Source: Acidimicrobiaceae bacterium
Lineage (GTDB): Bacteria; Actinomycetota; Acidimicrobiia; Acidimicrobiales; Ilumatobacteraceae
DNA: 12,414 nucleotides
Assembly (NCBI GenBank): GCA_947490975.1
Contig: CANLHV010000030.1
Coordinates: 1 to 12,414 of the forward strand
Direction of reading: 5' to 3'
This document shows positions 6,770-12,414 of this stretch, piece after piece; within the stretch, counting starts at the first letter, position 1; the number at the start of each line of letters is the position of its first letter. The notes under the pieces were generated by a model. It saw only the letters and a list, made by a program, of their open reading frames with translations, was not told where the DNA came from and did not search any database. The translations under genes and the position numbers were made by a program.

Positions 6770-7384
6770 ATGAGCCAAGAACAATCACGCCCTCGTCGCG
6801 CCCCTTCTGAACGTCGCCAGTCAAGTGGTACTACAAATGTGAATTCAACGCTCTCGATAATTATTGCGGTGCTGGCCGTTTTACTTGGTTTTTTTATTCT
6901 CCGCGACATTCGCAATGATCAAACAGGCCAGACGACTGTCGCCGCAACCGAACCAGTAGTTGAATCTACAGAAACAACAGTGGGCGAAGTTGTCGTGCCG
7001 ACAACTTTGGTTTTGACCTCATTCAAGATTCAGGTAACTAATGCATCAGGCATTTCCGGAAGTGCCGGACAGTTAACAACCGAACTTCAAGGTCGTGGAT
7101 ACATCGTTCAGCCTGCCAATAACAAGAGTGAGATAACTCCGAAACAAACTGTCACAGTTGTTTATTATCTTTTGGGTAGCGAACAGGCAGCAGCTGCAGT
7201 CGCAAATGCGCTTGGCGGTGTAGGCATTGCTGCGATGCCAGAACCAATTCCAACTGAAACCGGCAATCTTGGTGAAGCAACAGTTTTGATTCTTCTCGGT
7301 ACAGACGTAGCAGGCAAGCCGCTGGGTACAGGTGCGGCAGTCAGCGTGCCGGTTGTACCTGCTGTCACAACGACCACAGGCTGA
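6770..7384 (+). CDS. Membrane-anchored LytR C-terminal-domain protein
   Basis: A 204-residue protein with an Arg-rich cytoplasmic tail (1-27), a single membrane helix at about 28-45 (TLSIIIAVLAVLLGFFIL), a Thr/Val/Glu-rich linker (about 53-82) and a LytR_C domain from about 84 to 180. That domain shows the typical opening FKIQVTNASGISGSAGQLTTEL and later KQTVTVVYYLLGSEQAAAAVAN. The C-terminus is low complexity (Val/Pro/Thr). LytR_C occurs at the end of LytR-CpsA-Psr wall-polymer ligases and in stand-alone membrane proteins of actinobacteria; its own activity is not known. The catalytic LCP domain is missing, so this is not a ligase. Positive residues before the helix predict that the domain lies outside the cell. 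It converges on glycerate kinase with an eight-base gap. Confidence 0.82.
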   Translation: MSQEQSRPRRAPSERRQSSGTTNVNSTLSIIIAVLAVLLGFFILRDIRNDQTGQTTVAATEPVVESTETTVGEVVVPTTLVLTSFKIQVTNASGISGSAGQLTTELQGRGYIVQPANNKSEITPKQTVTVVYYLLGSEQAAAAVANALGGVGIAAMPEPIPTETGNLGEATVLILLGTDVAGKPLGTGAAVSVPVVPAVTTTTG

Positions 7385-7392
7385 GTGTCTAA

Positions 7393-8385
7393 CTAAAGCT
7401 TGAGATCGCGCAAAATCTTTAGCGCGGCGTGCTCAATGCAGTGCAACGGTCTAGCGAAAGCTTCGTCACGACCGAAAGTTTCTACAAGGCTCACACTGTT
7501 TATATGTGAACGCACGTCTGGGTGAATCTCACCACAGATTGCTGCGATTTGAATTTTTCGCTCGCTAGCAAGTTCGGCCATTGAACCAACTACTTTGCCA
7601 GCAAAACTCTCGCTATCCATAAAACCCTCGCCCGTGATAACCATGTCGATATCAGATAGCAAAACATCGAGTTCGACTTCTTCGGCGACGAGATCAAAAC
7701 CCGGCACTAGTTGAGCACCGAGTGCGGCCAGGCCACCAGCCAAACCGCCGGCAGCGCCCGCACCAGAAATTTCTGAGACATCAACGCCATAATTTTGTTG
7801 ATAAACCTGAACGAGTTTCTCGAGTCGTGTTGTCAAGAACTGAACTTGAGCAGGTGACGCACCTTTTTGCGGACCGAACACTTTCGCAGCATCTGTAAAT
7901 TGCGTCGTGACATCACATGCGACAACGAACTCAACGCCCTTGAGACGTGCCGGAGTCTGAATCGCTTTGACAGCACCGAGGCCTCCGTCGTTTGTAGCAG
8001 AACCGCCAAGACAGACAATTATTCGTTTGGCGCCTAGGTCAAGAGCAGCATCGATTAATTCGCCAGTGCCAGTAGTCGTTGCGGCAATTGGATCGTTTTT
8101 TTCTTTACCACCTGCAAGTAACAAACCAGATGCGCAAGCCATTTCGATAACCGCAGTTCCGCGATGTAAACGCCAGGGTGCTTGCACGGGTTTGCCGAGC
8201 GGACCGGTGACAAGCGTCGTGCGATTTGCTCCGCCAAGCGCGTCAAGCGTGCCCTCACCGCCATCGGCTAACGGCCGCTCGACACAATCATGTCCGAGTT
8301 GCCAGCATGCATGACCAATTGCGGTTGCAACTTGAGCCGCGGTTGCGGTGCCACGAAACTTATCGACTGCGGCCAGCACTTTCAT
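7393..8385 (-). CDS. Glycerate kinase (GarK/GlxK family)
   Basis: Phosphorylates D-glycerate with ATP, most often to 2-phosphoglycerate in this family, and so feeds glycerate from glyoxylate or other routes into glycolysis. The 330-residue protein has DKFRGTATAAQVATAI at 8-23, ADGGEGTLDAL at 40-50, the glycine loop LGGSATNDGGLGAV at 126-139, CDVTTQF at 157-163, VFGPQKGASPAQ at 169-180, SGAGAAGGLAGGL at 207-219 and VITGEGFMDSESFAGK at 249-264. It is shorter than many relatives (about 370-390); part of the difference is around 140-165, where the stretch before FGPQKGA is shortened. All family motifs remain, so it is probably active. The ATG at 8385 abuts an ATG on the other strand. A TAGTGT box ends six bases upstream, fitting a leaderless message. 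Confidence 0.92.
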   Translation of the reverse strand: MKVLAAVDKFRGTATAAQVATAIGHACWQLGHDCVERPLADGGEGTLDALGGANRTTLVTGPLGKPVQAPWRLHRGTAVIEMACASGLLLAGGKEKNDPIAATTTGTGELIDAALDLGAKRIIVCLGGSATNDGGLGAVKAIQTPARLKGVEFVVACDVTTQFTDAAKVFGPQKGASPAQVQFLTTRLEKLVQVYQQNYGVDVSEISGAGAAGGLAGGLAALGAQLVPGFDLVAEEVELDVLLSDIDMVITGEGFMDSESFAGKVVGSMAELASERKIQIAAICGEIHPDVRSHINSVSLVETFGRDEAFARPLHCIEHAALKILRDLKL

Positions 8386-8391
8386 ATGCTC

Positions 8392-8397
8392 ACACTA
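8392..8397 (-). promoter_or_regulatory. Possible -10 box of the glycerate kinase gene
   Basis: On the minus strand TAGTGT ends six bases before the ATG at 8385, ideal spacing for a leaderless start. No Shine-Dalgarno is present. Confidence 0.38.
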
Positions 8398-8443
8398 GAG
8401 GTTGCTGTAAGCACGATGACAGTCAACTCACCAATCTCACGCC

Positions 8444-8449
8444 TAATAT
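8444..8449 (+). promoter_or_regulatory. Possible -10 box of the LysM protein gene
   Basis: TAATAT ends eight bases before the ATG at 8458. It supports that ATG over the in-frame ATGs at 8386 and 8416, which lack a -10 box at matching spacing. Confidence 0.35.
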
Positions 8450-8457
8450 CGTTAAGC

Positions 8458-8811
8458 ATGTTTCTTGCAGGCAATTTACGAAAGTCACTTTTTGCGGTGG
8501 CGATCGTGAGCGGTTTGCTTTCGCTATTTTTTGCACAGCGTGGTGTTGATACGCCACCACCGACGACGATCGAGGCAGTAGAGACAACCGTTGTCGTAAC
8601 AACAACTATTTATGTCGCGCCGATTCGTTATGTCGTGCAACTCGGTGACACCCTTTTTGGAATCGCCGAAACAAATCGCTTAGACATGCGAGTGCTAATG
8701 GAAATGAACGGCATCTCAGACCCTGATCGTGTTGAAGCGGGTCAAGAATTGATATTTCCGCCGGCTAACGGTTTTATACCCGTCGCCCCTTCGACAACGA
8801 TGAAACCCTGA
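8458..8811 (+). CDS. Small membrane-anchored LysM-domain protein
   Basis: A 117-residue protein when started at 8458. A basic N-terminus (NLRKS) precedes one membrane helix at about 10-26 (SLFAVAIVSGLLSLFFA), which could be a signal anchor or an uncleaved signal peptide. A Thr/Pro/Val-rich linker covers 31-54. One LysM repeat spans about 57-101: RYVVQLGDTLFGIAETNRLD, then MEMNGISDPDRVEAGQELIFPP. LysM binds N-acetylglucosamine sugars of peptidoglycan, so the protein probably sits between membrane and wall. No hydrolase domain is attached. The frame is open much further upstream (in-frame ATGs at 8290, 8386 and 8416); the 8290 start would lie inside glycerate kinase and is unlikely. The end is one base from the end of the convergent meaA gene. 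Confidence 0.82.
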   Translation: MFLAGNLRKSLFAVAIVSGLLSLFFAQRGVDTPPPTTIEAVETTVVVTTTIYVAPIRYVVQLGDTLFGIAETNRLDMRVLMEMNGISDPDRVEAGQELIFPPANGFIPVAPSTTMKP

Positions 8812-8812
8812 G

Positions 8813-10780
8813 TTAGCTCTTTCGCCTACTTACAGCTAGATCTGCAATATCACGCATAATTCTGGCGATATCAAAATCTTTTGGCGTATAGACAGCAGCA
8901 ACGCCCAATTTTTTTAACCGAGCACGATCATCTTCAGGAATGATTCCACCGACAATCACAGGTGACACGACTTTAAGTTTCTTGAGTTGCGACATAACTT
9001 CAGGAACCAAGTCGAGATGAGAACCAGAAAGAATAGACAAGCCAATTACGTCTGGGTCTTCGTCACGCGCCGAAGCGGCAATTTGTTCGGGCGTCAAACG
9101 AATGCCGCTGTAAACGACTTCCATTCCTGAATCTCGAGCTGCAACTGCAATTTGCTCAGCACCGCTTGAGTGGCCGTCAAGGCCGGGCTTGGCAACCAAC
9201 AACCTCGGCGGCCCGCCAGCAATTGTCTTTACGAACTCAACCACATTGTCTAACAACTGTCCGTGTCGTCCAGATGAGCCGCCGACTCCAGTTGGGGCGC
9301 GAAATTCACCAAACACATCGCGAAGTGCTTGCGACCACTCGCCTGTTGTGCCGCCAGCGATTGCCAATTCGATTGATGGTGGCATCAAATTCGAGTTGTT
9401 CTGCGCTGCAGTTTTTAACGAAGCCAACGCACGATCAACGGCCTGCTGATCTCGAGACTTGCGCCATTTTTCGAGTTCTTTGACCATCTGTTTTTCGATT
9501 TTTGGATCAACTTTCAAAATATTGTCGGTGCCACCCAGTGGCGACTGCGCGGTTTGCGTAAATGCGTTTACTCCAATCACGCGCTGATCGCCTTTTTCGA
9601 TGCGACTTGTGCGGCTTGACATTGATTGCACGAGACGACCCTTGAGTGCTTCAACGGCTTCGAATGCTCCACCAAGACTCAAAATCTCATTCATTTCAGC
9701 CCAGGCTTTATCGACGAGTTCTGCCGTTTTAGCTTCAATCACATGTGAGCCGTTGAAAATATCTCCGTATTCCAAAAGATCGGTCTCAAACGCCAAGACT
9801 TGTTGCATTCGTAGCGACCACTGTTGATCCCATGGGCGTGGCAGACCAAGGGCTTCATTCCATGCAGGAAGTTGCACACTGCGCGCCCGTGCATCTTTTG
9901 ACAGAGTCACAGCCAGCATTTCTAAGACAATTCTTTGCACATTGTTCTCGGGTTGCGCCTCGGTCAGGCCCAATGAATTGACTTGAACTCCGTATCTAAA
10001 CCGCAACGCGCGTTCGTCGGTAATCGCATAGCGCTCGCGACCCACTCGGTCCCACAATTTTACGAACGCCCGCATCTTGCAGGTTTCTTCGATGAACCGA
10101 ATGCCGGCATTAACAAAAAAAGACACCGACGCAAATACCTGCGGAAACTCTTGGTCAGAAATCTGGCCACTACTTTTGACCGCATCCAAGATATCGATCG
10201 CGTTTGCGAGTGCGAATGAAATCTCTTGGACAGGCGTGGCGCCAACTTCTTGAAGATGATACGAACAAATATTTATCGGATTCCACTTTGGTGCATTTTT
10301 TGCGCACCAGGCGATCATGTCAACAATAATTCTCTTTGATGGTTGTGGCGGAAATATAAACGTTCCGCGCGACAAATATTCTTTGAGAATGTCGTTCTGT
10401 GTCGTGCCGCGCAAATCGGTCGTCGCGACACCTTGCTCATTAGCATTTGCGACATAAAGCGCCAACAGCCACGCGGCAGTTGCATTGATTGTCATCGATG
10501 TATTCATCTCACCTGGCGGAATACCGTCAAGCAAAGTCTTCATGTCGCCAAGATGTACGACTGGCACGCCAACTTTGCCAACTTCGCCACGAGCAAGAAT
10601 GTGGTCGGGGTCGTAGCCAGTTTGGGTCGGCAGATCAAACGCAATCGATAAGCCTGTTTGTCCTTGCGCCAAATTCGTGCGATATAACTCGTTTGAGGCC
10701 CGAGCACTTGAGTGACCCGAATAGGTGCGCATCACCCATGGCTCGTCGCGCTTAGTCGTGTTTTTTGAGTCGCTCACCAC
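8813..10780 (-). CDS. meaA: Ethylmalonyl-CoA mutase, MeaA-type coenzyme B12 enzyme
   Basis: Adenosylcobalamin-dependent carbon-skeleton mutase, most likely turning (2R)-ethylmalonyl-CoA into methylsuccinyl-CoA in the ethylmalonyl-CoA pathway. The 655-residue protein has an N-terminal substrate barrel (about 13-490) and a C-terminal B12-binding domain (about 525-650). The barrel shows RTYSGHSSARASNELYRTNL at 18-37 and PTQTGYDPDH at 51-60, the form seen in MeaA/Ecm enzymes rather than the ATHRGYDSD form of methylmalonyl-CoA mutase. SYHLQEVGATPVQE at 173-186 carries His175, equivalent to the active-site His of mutases. The cobalt-binding motif DGHSSG is at 535-540, followed by SILSGSH at 582-588 and GGIIP at 611-615. 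The start is GTG at 10780, six bases after a TAGCCT box. Downstream of aat by 21 bases on the same strand. The crotonyl-CoA carboxylase/reductase needed for this pathway is not in the window. Confidence 0.92.
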   Translation of the reverse strand: MVSDSKNTTKRDEPWVMRTYSGHSSARASNELYRTNLAQGQTGLSIAFDLPTQTGYDPDHILARGEVGKVGVPVVHLGDMKTLLDGIPPGEMNTSMTINATAAWLLALYVANANEQGVATTDLRGTTQNDILKEYLSRGTFIFPPQPSKRIIVDMIAWCAKNAPKWNPINICSYHLQEVGATPVQEISFALANAIDILDAVKSSGQISDQEFPQVFASVSFFVNAGIRFIEETCKMRAFVKLWDRVGRERYAITDERALRFRYGVQVNSLGLTEAQPENNVQRIVLEMLAVTLSKDARARSVQLPAWNEALGLPRPWDQQWSLRMQQVLAFETDLLEYGDIFNGSHVIEAKTAELVDKAWAEMNEILSLGGAFEAVEALKGRLVQSMSSRTSRIEKGDQRVIGVNAFTQTAQSPLGGTDNILKVDPKIEKQMVKELEKWRKSRDQQAVDRALASLKTAAQNNSNLMPPSIELAIAGGTTGEWSQALRDVFGEFRAPTGVGGSSGRHGQLLDNVVEFVKTIAGGPPRLLVAKPGLDGHSSGAEQIAVAARDSGMEVVYSGIRLTPEQIAASARDEDPDVIGLSILSGSHLDLVPEVMSQLKKLKVVSPVIVGGIIPEDDRARLKKLGVAAVYTPKDFDIARIMRDIADLAVSRRKS

Positions 10781-10786
10781 TAGATA

Positions 10787-10792
10787 AGGCTA
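10787..10792 (-). promoter_or_regulatory. Possible -10 box of meaA
   Basis: On the minus strand TAGCCT ends six bases before the GTG at 10780, in the 21-base gap after aat. It suggests meaA can be transcribed on its own, without a leader, as well as from upstream. Confidence 0.35.
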
Positions 10793-10801
10793 GGCGCGAG
10801 A

Positions 10802-11473
10802 TTATTGGGTTACGGCAATCTCGAGTCGGCGCAGGTACTCATCACGTTTAATCGACACGGCGCCAAGGCTCGCTAAATGTGGGGTTAACCACTGCACATC
10901 AAGAAGCGACAAATTTGATGACTTCATCGTCTCAACTAGGGCCATCAGTGCAACTTTCGAGGCATCGCGTACAAGGTGAAACATTGACTCTCCTGCAAAG
11001 AACTTGTTGATTCGCACGCCATACAAACCGCCCGCAAGTAAACCACTCTCGTCAATCACTTCAATGCTGTGAGCCCAACCGAGATGATGCAACTTCACAT
11101 AAGCATTGATGAAGTCTTCGGTGATCCAGCCATTGTCACGGTGTGGCGCAGCACAATTGCGCATCACGTTTTCGAACTGCGTGTCGACCCGAATTTCAAA
11201 CTTTTTTGCGCTCCGACGCATCGTGCGTGAAATTTTTAAACCGTCAAGCGGAATAATCGCACGCATTTGAGGTGACCACCAAAGTAAATCACTTGAAGCA
11301 TCACTACTTTCATTTGAAACCATCGGAAATACACCGTGACGATACGCATAGATCAAAGTTTCAGGCTCGAGGTCGGCACCCCTACCGACGACATCGTGCC
11401 GGGGCCACTTTGTTTTATCGGGAAACTCCCAGACAGACTCGCCAAGACTTGTTGGCAAGTCGTTGAATTTCAT
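10802..11473 (-). CDS. aat: Leucyl/phenylalanyl-tRNA-protein transferase
   Basis: Adds Leu or Phe from charged tRNA to proteins with N-terminal Arg or Lys, marking them for ClpS/ClpAP-type degradation (bacterial N-degron pathway). The 223-residue length fits the family (E. coli 234). Visible marks are AYRHGVFPM at 43-51, LWWSPQMRAIIPLDGLKISR at 64-83, GWITEDFINAYVKLH at 115-129, GWAHSIEV at 132-139, GLYGVRINKFFAGESMFH at 149-166 with Glu162, DASKVALMALVE at 170-181, and LLDVQW at 190-195 with Asp192 and Gln194, matching catalytic positions of the E. coli enzyme. It follows hbd by 11 bases. The ATG at 11473 lacks a Shine-Dalgarno; a TAGTTT box ends eight bases upstream. Its role is unrelated to the acyl-CoA genes on either side. 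Confidence 0.95.
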   Translation of the reverse strand: MKFNDLPTSLGESVWEFPDKTKWPRHDVVGRGADLEPETLIYAYRHGVFPMVSNESSDASSDLLWWSPQMRAIIPLDGLKISRTMRRSAKKFEIRVDTQFENVMRNCAAPHRDNGWITEDFINAYVKLHHLGWAHSIEVIDESGLLAGGLYGVRINKFFAGESMFHLVRDASKVALMALVETMKSSNLSLLDVQWLTPHLASLGAVSIKRDEYLRRLEIAVTQ

Positions 11474-11481
11474 TTTGCTTG

Positions 11482-11487
11482 AAACTA
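11482..11487 (-). promoter_or_regulatory. Possible -10 box of aat
   Basis: On the minus strand TAGTTT overlaps the hbd stop codon and ends eight bases before the aat ATG at 11473. It may give a leaderless aat message besides hbd read-through. Confidence 0.27.
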
Positions 11488-12327
11488 GTAGCTGTAAAAA
11501 CCTTGTTTGGTTTTTCGACCGAGCTTGCCTTCGCTAACCAGTTTCTTCAACATTGGTCGCGGTTCAAGGTTGGCCGATTTAAATTCAGCATGTAGCGCAT
11601 TAAGAATCGCAACCGATGTGTCGAGTCCGACAAGGTCAAGCAGGGCAAATGGACCCATCGGAAAGTTGCAGCCGCCTTTCATCGCCACATCAATATCTTC
11701 CATCGTCGCGGTGCCAGCCTCGAACATTGCGATTGCGTTGTTCAAATAAGGAAACAACAAGGCATTGACAATAAAACCAGCACGGTCAACAACCTGAACT
11801 GCATCTTTCGCGCACGCTTTGACAAAACCATTGGCCAATTCGATTGTCTCATCGCTGGCAGTAATCGGCCGAATGACTTCGACCAAAGGCATCAAAACTG
11901 CCGGGTTGAAAAAGTGAATGCCACAGACTTTGTCGGGGCGATTTGTAACTTTGGCCATTTCGATAACGGGCAGAGTGCTCGTATTCGTCGACAAAATGCA
12001 ACTTGGCTTGACAACTTTGTCGAGTGCAGTGAAGAGCTCTTTTTTTGTTGCGAGATCTTCGGCCACTGACTCGATGATTAAATCACAGTTCGCCAAATCT
12101 TCGAGTTTGCTCGTTACACAAACGTGGGCCATTGCTGCTTCGAGTTGTTCTTGTGTGATTTTCGTTTTGGCAACTTGTTTTTTGAGACTATTTTCGATCG
12201 CGTTCTTGGTTGCATCAGCTGTTTCTTGACTGCGCGACCGAATAACGACGTCGATTCCTGATTTGGCGATTACCTCGGCGATACCCGAGCCCATGATGCC
12301 TGAACCAATTACGCCAACGAGTTTCAC
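11485..12327 (-). CDS. hbd: 3-hydroxybutyryl-CoA dehydrogenase
   Basis: Cytoplasmic 3-hydroxyacyl-CoA dehydrogenase that interconverts acetoacetyl-CoA and (S)-3-hydroxybutyryl-CoA. The 280-residue length equals the stand-alone bacterial enzymes. The N-terminal Rossmann domain has GSGIMGSG at 8-15. The end of the second strand reads VVIRSRSQE at 27-35: Ser31-Arg32 stand where NAD-linked relatives often have Asp, which points to NADP(H). Catalytic residues are Ser117 (NTST), His138 (HFFNP), Glu150 (LVEVI) and Asn188. The C-terminal dimer domain includes GGCNFPMGPFALLDLVGLD at 218-236 and ends GRKTKQGFYSY. The start is GTG at 12327. A TAAAGT box ends seven bases upstream, and the GTGA may also overlap the stop of an upstream frame. 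Together with meaA it suggests the ethylmalonyl-CoA pathway; butyrate or polyhydroxybutyrate metabolism are alternatives. Confidence 0.94.
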   Translation of the reverse strand: MKLVGVIGSGIMGSGIAEVIAKSGIDVVIRSRSQETADATKNAIENSLKKQVAKTKITQEQLEAAMAHVCVTSKLEDLANCDLIIESVAEDLATKKELFTALDKVVKPSCILSTNTSTLPVIEMAKVTNRPDKVCGIHFFNPAVLMPLVEVIRPITASDETIELANGFVKACAKDAVQVVDRAGFIVNALLFPYLNNAIAMFEAGTATMEDIDVAMKGGCNFPMGPFALLDLVGLDTSVAILNALHAEFKSANLEPRPMLKKLVSEGKLGRKTKQGFYSY

Positions 12328-12414
12328 CCGTGCGACTTTAGTAGCGCCCGATTAGTTTGCCAAACCGTGGCTTGAAGAACACCTTGCATTAACTCGGCAC
12401 AGATAACCTCGGGC
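12324..12414 (-). CDS. Possible 3' end of an upstream gene (partial, unidentified)
   Basis: A minus-strand frame enters from the right edge and stays open for 29 codons, ending HG-stop, with its TGA overlapping the GTG start of hbd in a GTGA arrangement typical of coupled genes. The visible residues include CAELMQGVLQATVWQTNRAL, which look like an amphipathic helix. The family is not recognised. Twenty-nine open codons can occur by chance, so this is tentative. Confidence 0.4.
   Translation of the reverse strand, partial: PEVICAELMQGVLQATVWQTNRALLKSHG
12335..12340 (-). promoter_or_regulatory. Possible -10 box of hbd
   Basis: On the minus strand TAAAGT ends seven bases before the GTG at 12327, with no Shine-Dalgarno between. 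It fits the leaderless pattern seen at other genes of the window. Confidence 0.3.

Noticed and set aside
7393..7424. CTAAAG ... CTTTAG inverted repeat at the end of glycerate kinase
   Set aside because: Only six pairs with a loop of about 20 bases and no T-run, so it is not convincing as a terminator.
8379..8394. Possible CRP operator near the glycerate kinase start (TCACA half-site)
   Set aside because: Only one half of the TGTGA-N6-TCACA pattern is present; the other arm does not match. No full CRP-type palindrome was seen in any promoter region of the window.

Overview
The window reads as ordinary chromosomal DNA of an actinobacterium of medium GC content (roughly half G+C by eye). The best guess is the class Acidimicrobiia or a relative. 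The grounds are the ispD-ispF-rlmB block, a GlxR/CRP-like regulator, a MeaA-type B12 mutase of the kind known from Streptomyces, LytR_C and LysM envelope proteins with Thr/Pro-rich linkers, and a near absence of Shine-Dalgarno sequences. No phage, IS element, CRISPR array or toxin-antitoxin module was seen. Genes are packed tightly on both strands and no gap reaches 300 bases.

Layout, left to right. 25-2319 (+): a copper-exporting P1B-1 ATPase. 2282-3058 (-): a sigma-like/HTH protein of unknown role whose 3' end overlaps the ATPase gene. 3163-3819 (+): a dienelactone-hydrolase-family protein. 3824-4489 (-): a CRP/FNR regulator. 4520-6606 (+): ispD, ispF and rlmB, giving two steps of MEP isoprenoid synthesis and a SpoU rRNA methyltransferase. 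6654-6725 (+): tRNA-Thr(UGU). 6770-7384 (+): a membrane-anchored LytR_C protein. 7393-8385 (-): glycerate kinase. 8458-8811 (+): a small membrane-anchored LysM protein. 12327 down to 8813 (-): 3-hydroxybutyryl-CoA dehydrogenase, leucyl/phenylalanyl-tRNA-protein transferase (aat) and an ethylmalonyl-CoA mutase (meaA). A possible gene end lies at the right edge.

How the genes work together. hbd and meaA both belong to C4/C5 acyl-CoA chemistry and together suggest the ethylmalonyl-CoA pathway for acetyl-CoA assimilation. Glycerate kinase would return glycerate to central metabolism. ispD and ispF supply isoprenoid precursors. The LytR_C and LysM proteins are probable envelope proteins.

The most striking non-coding signal is shared by many genes. 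Nine first-in-unit starts have a TANNNT hexamer (and one more a CATACT) ending 5-9 bases before the start codon, with no well-placed Shine-Dalgarno sequence. This is what leaderless transcripts look like. It also helps choose starts for the copper ATPase and LysM genes and shows tightly overlapping divergent promoters between the CRP-like gene and ispD. No clearly new biological system was found. The points most worth a second look are the leaderless promoter pattern, unusual residues in IspF, a probable NADP-type cofactor site in Hbd, and the unassigned sigma-like protein.
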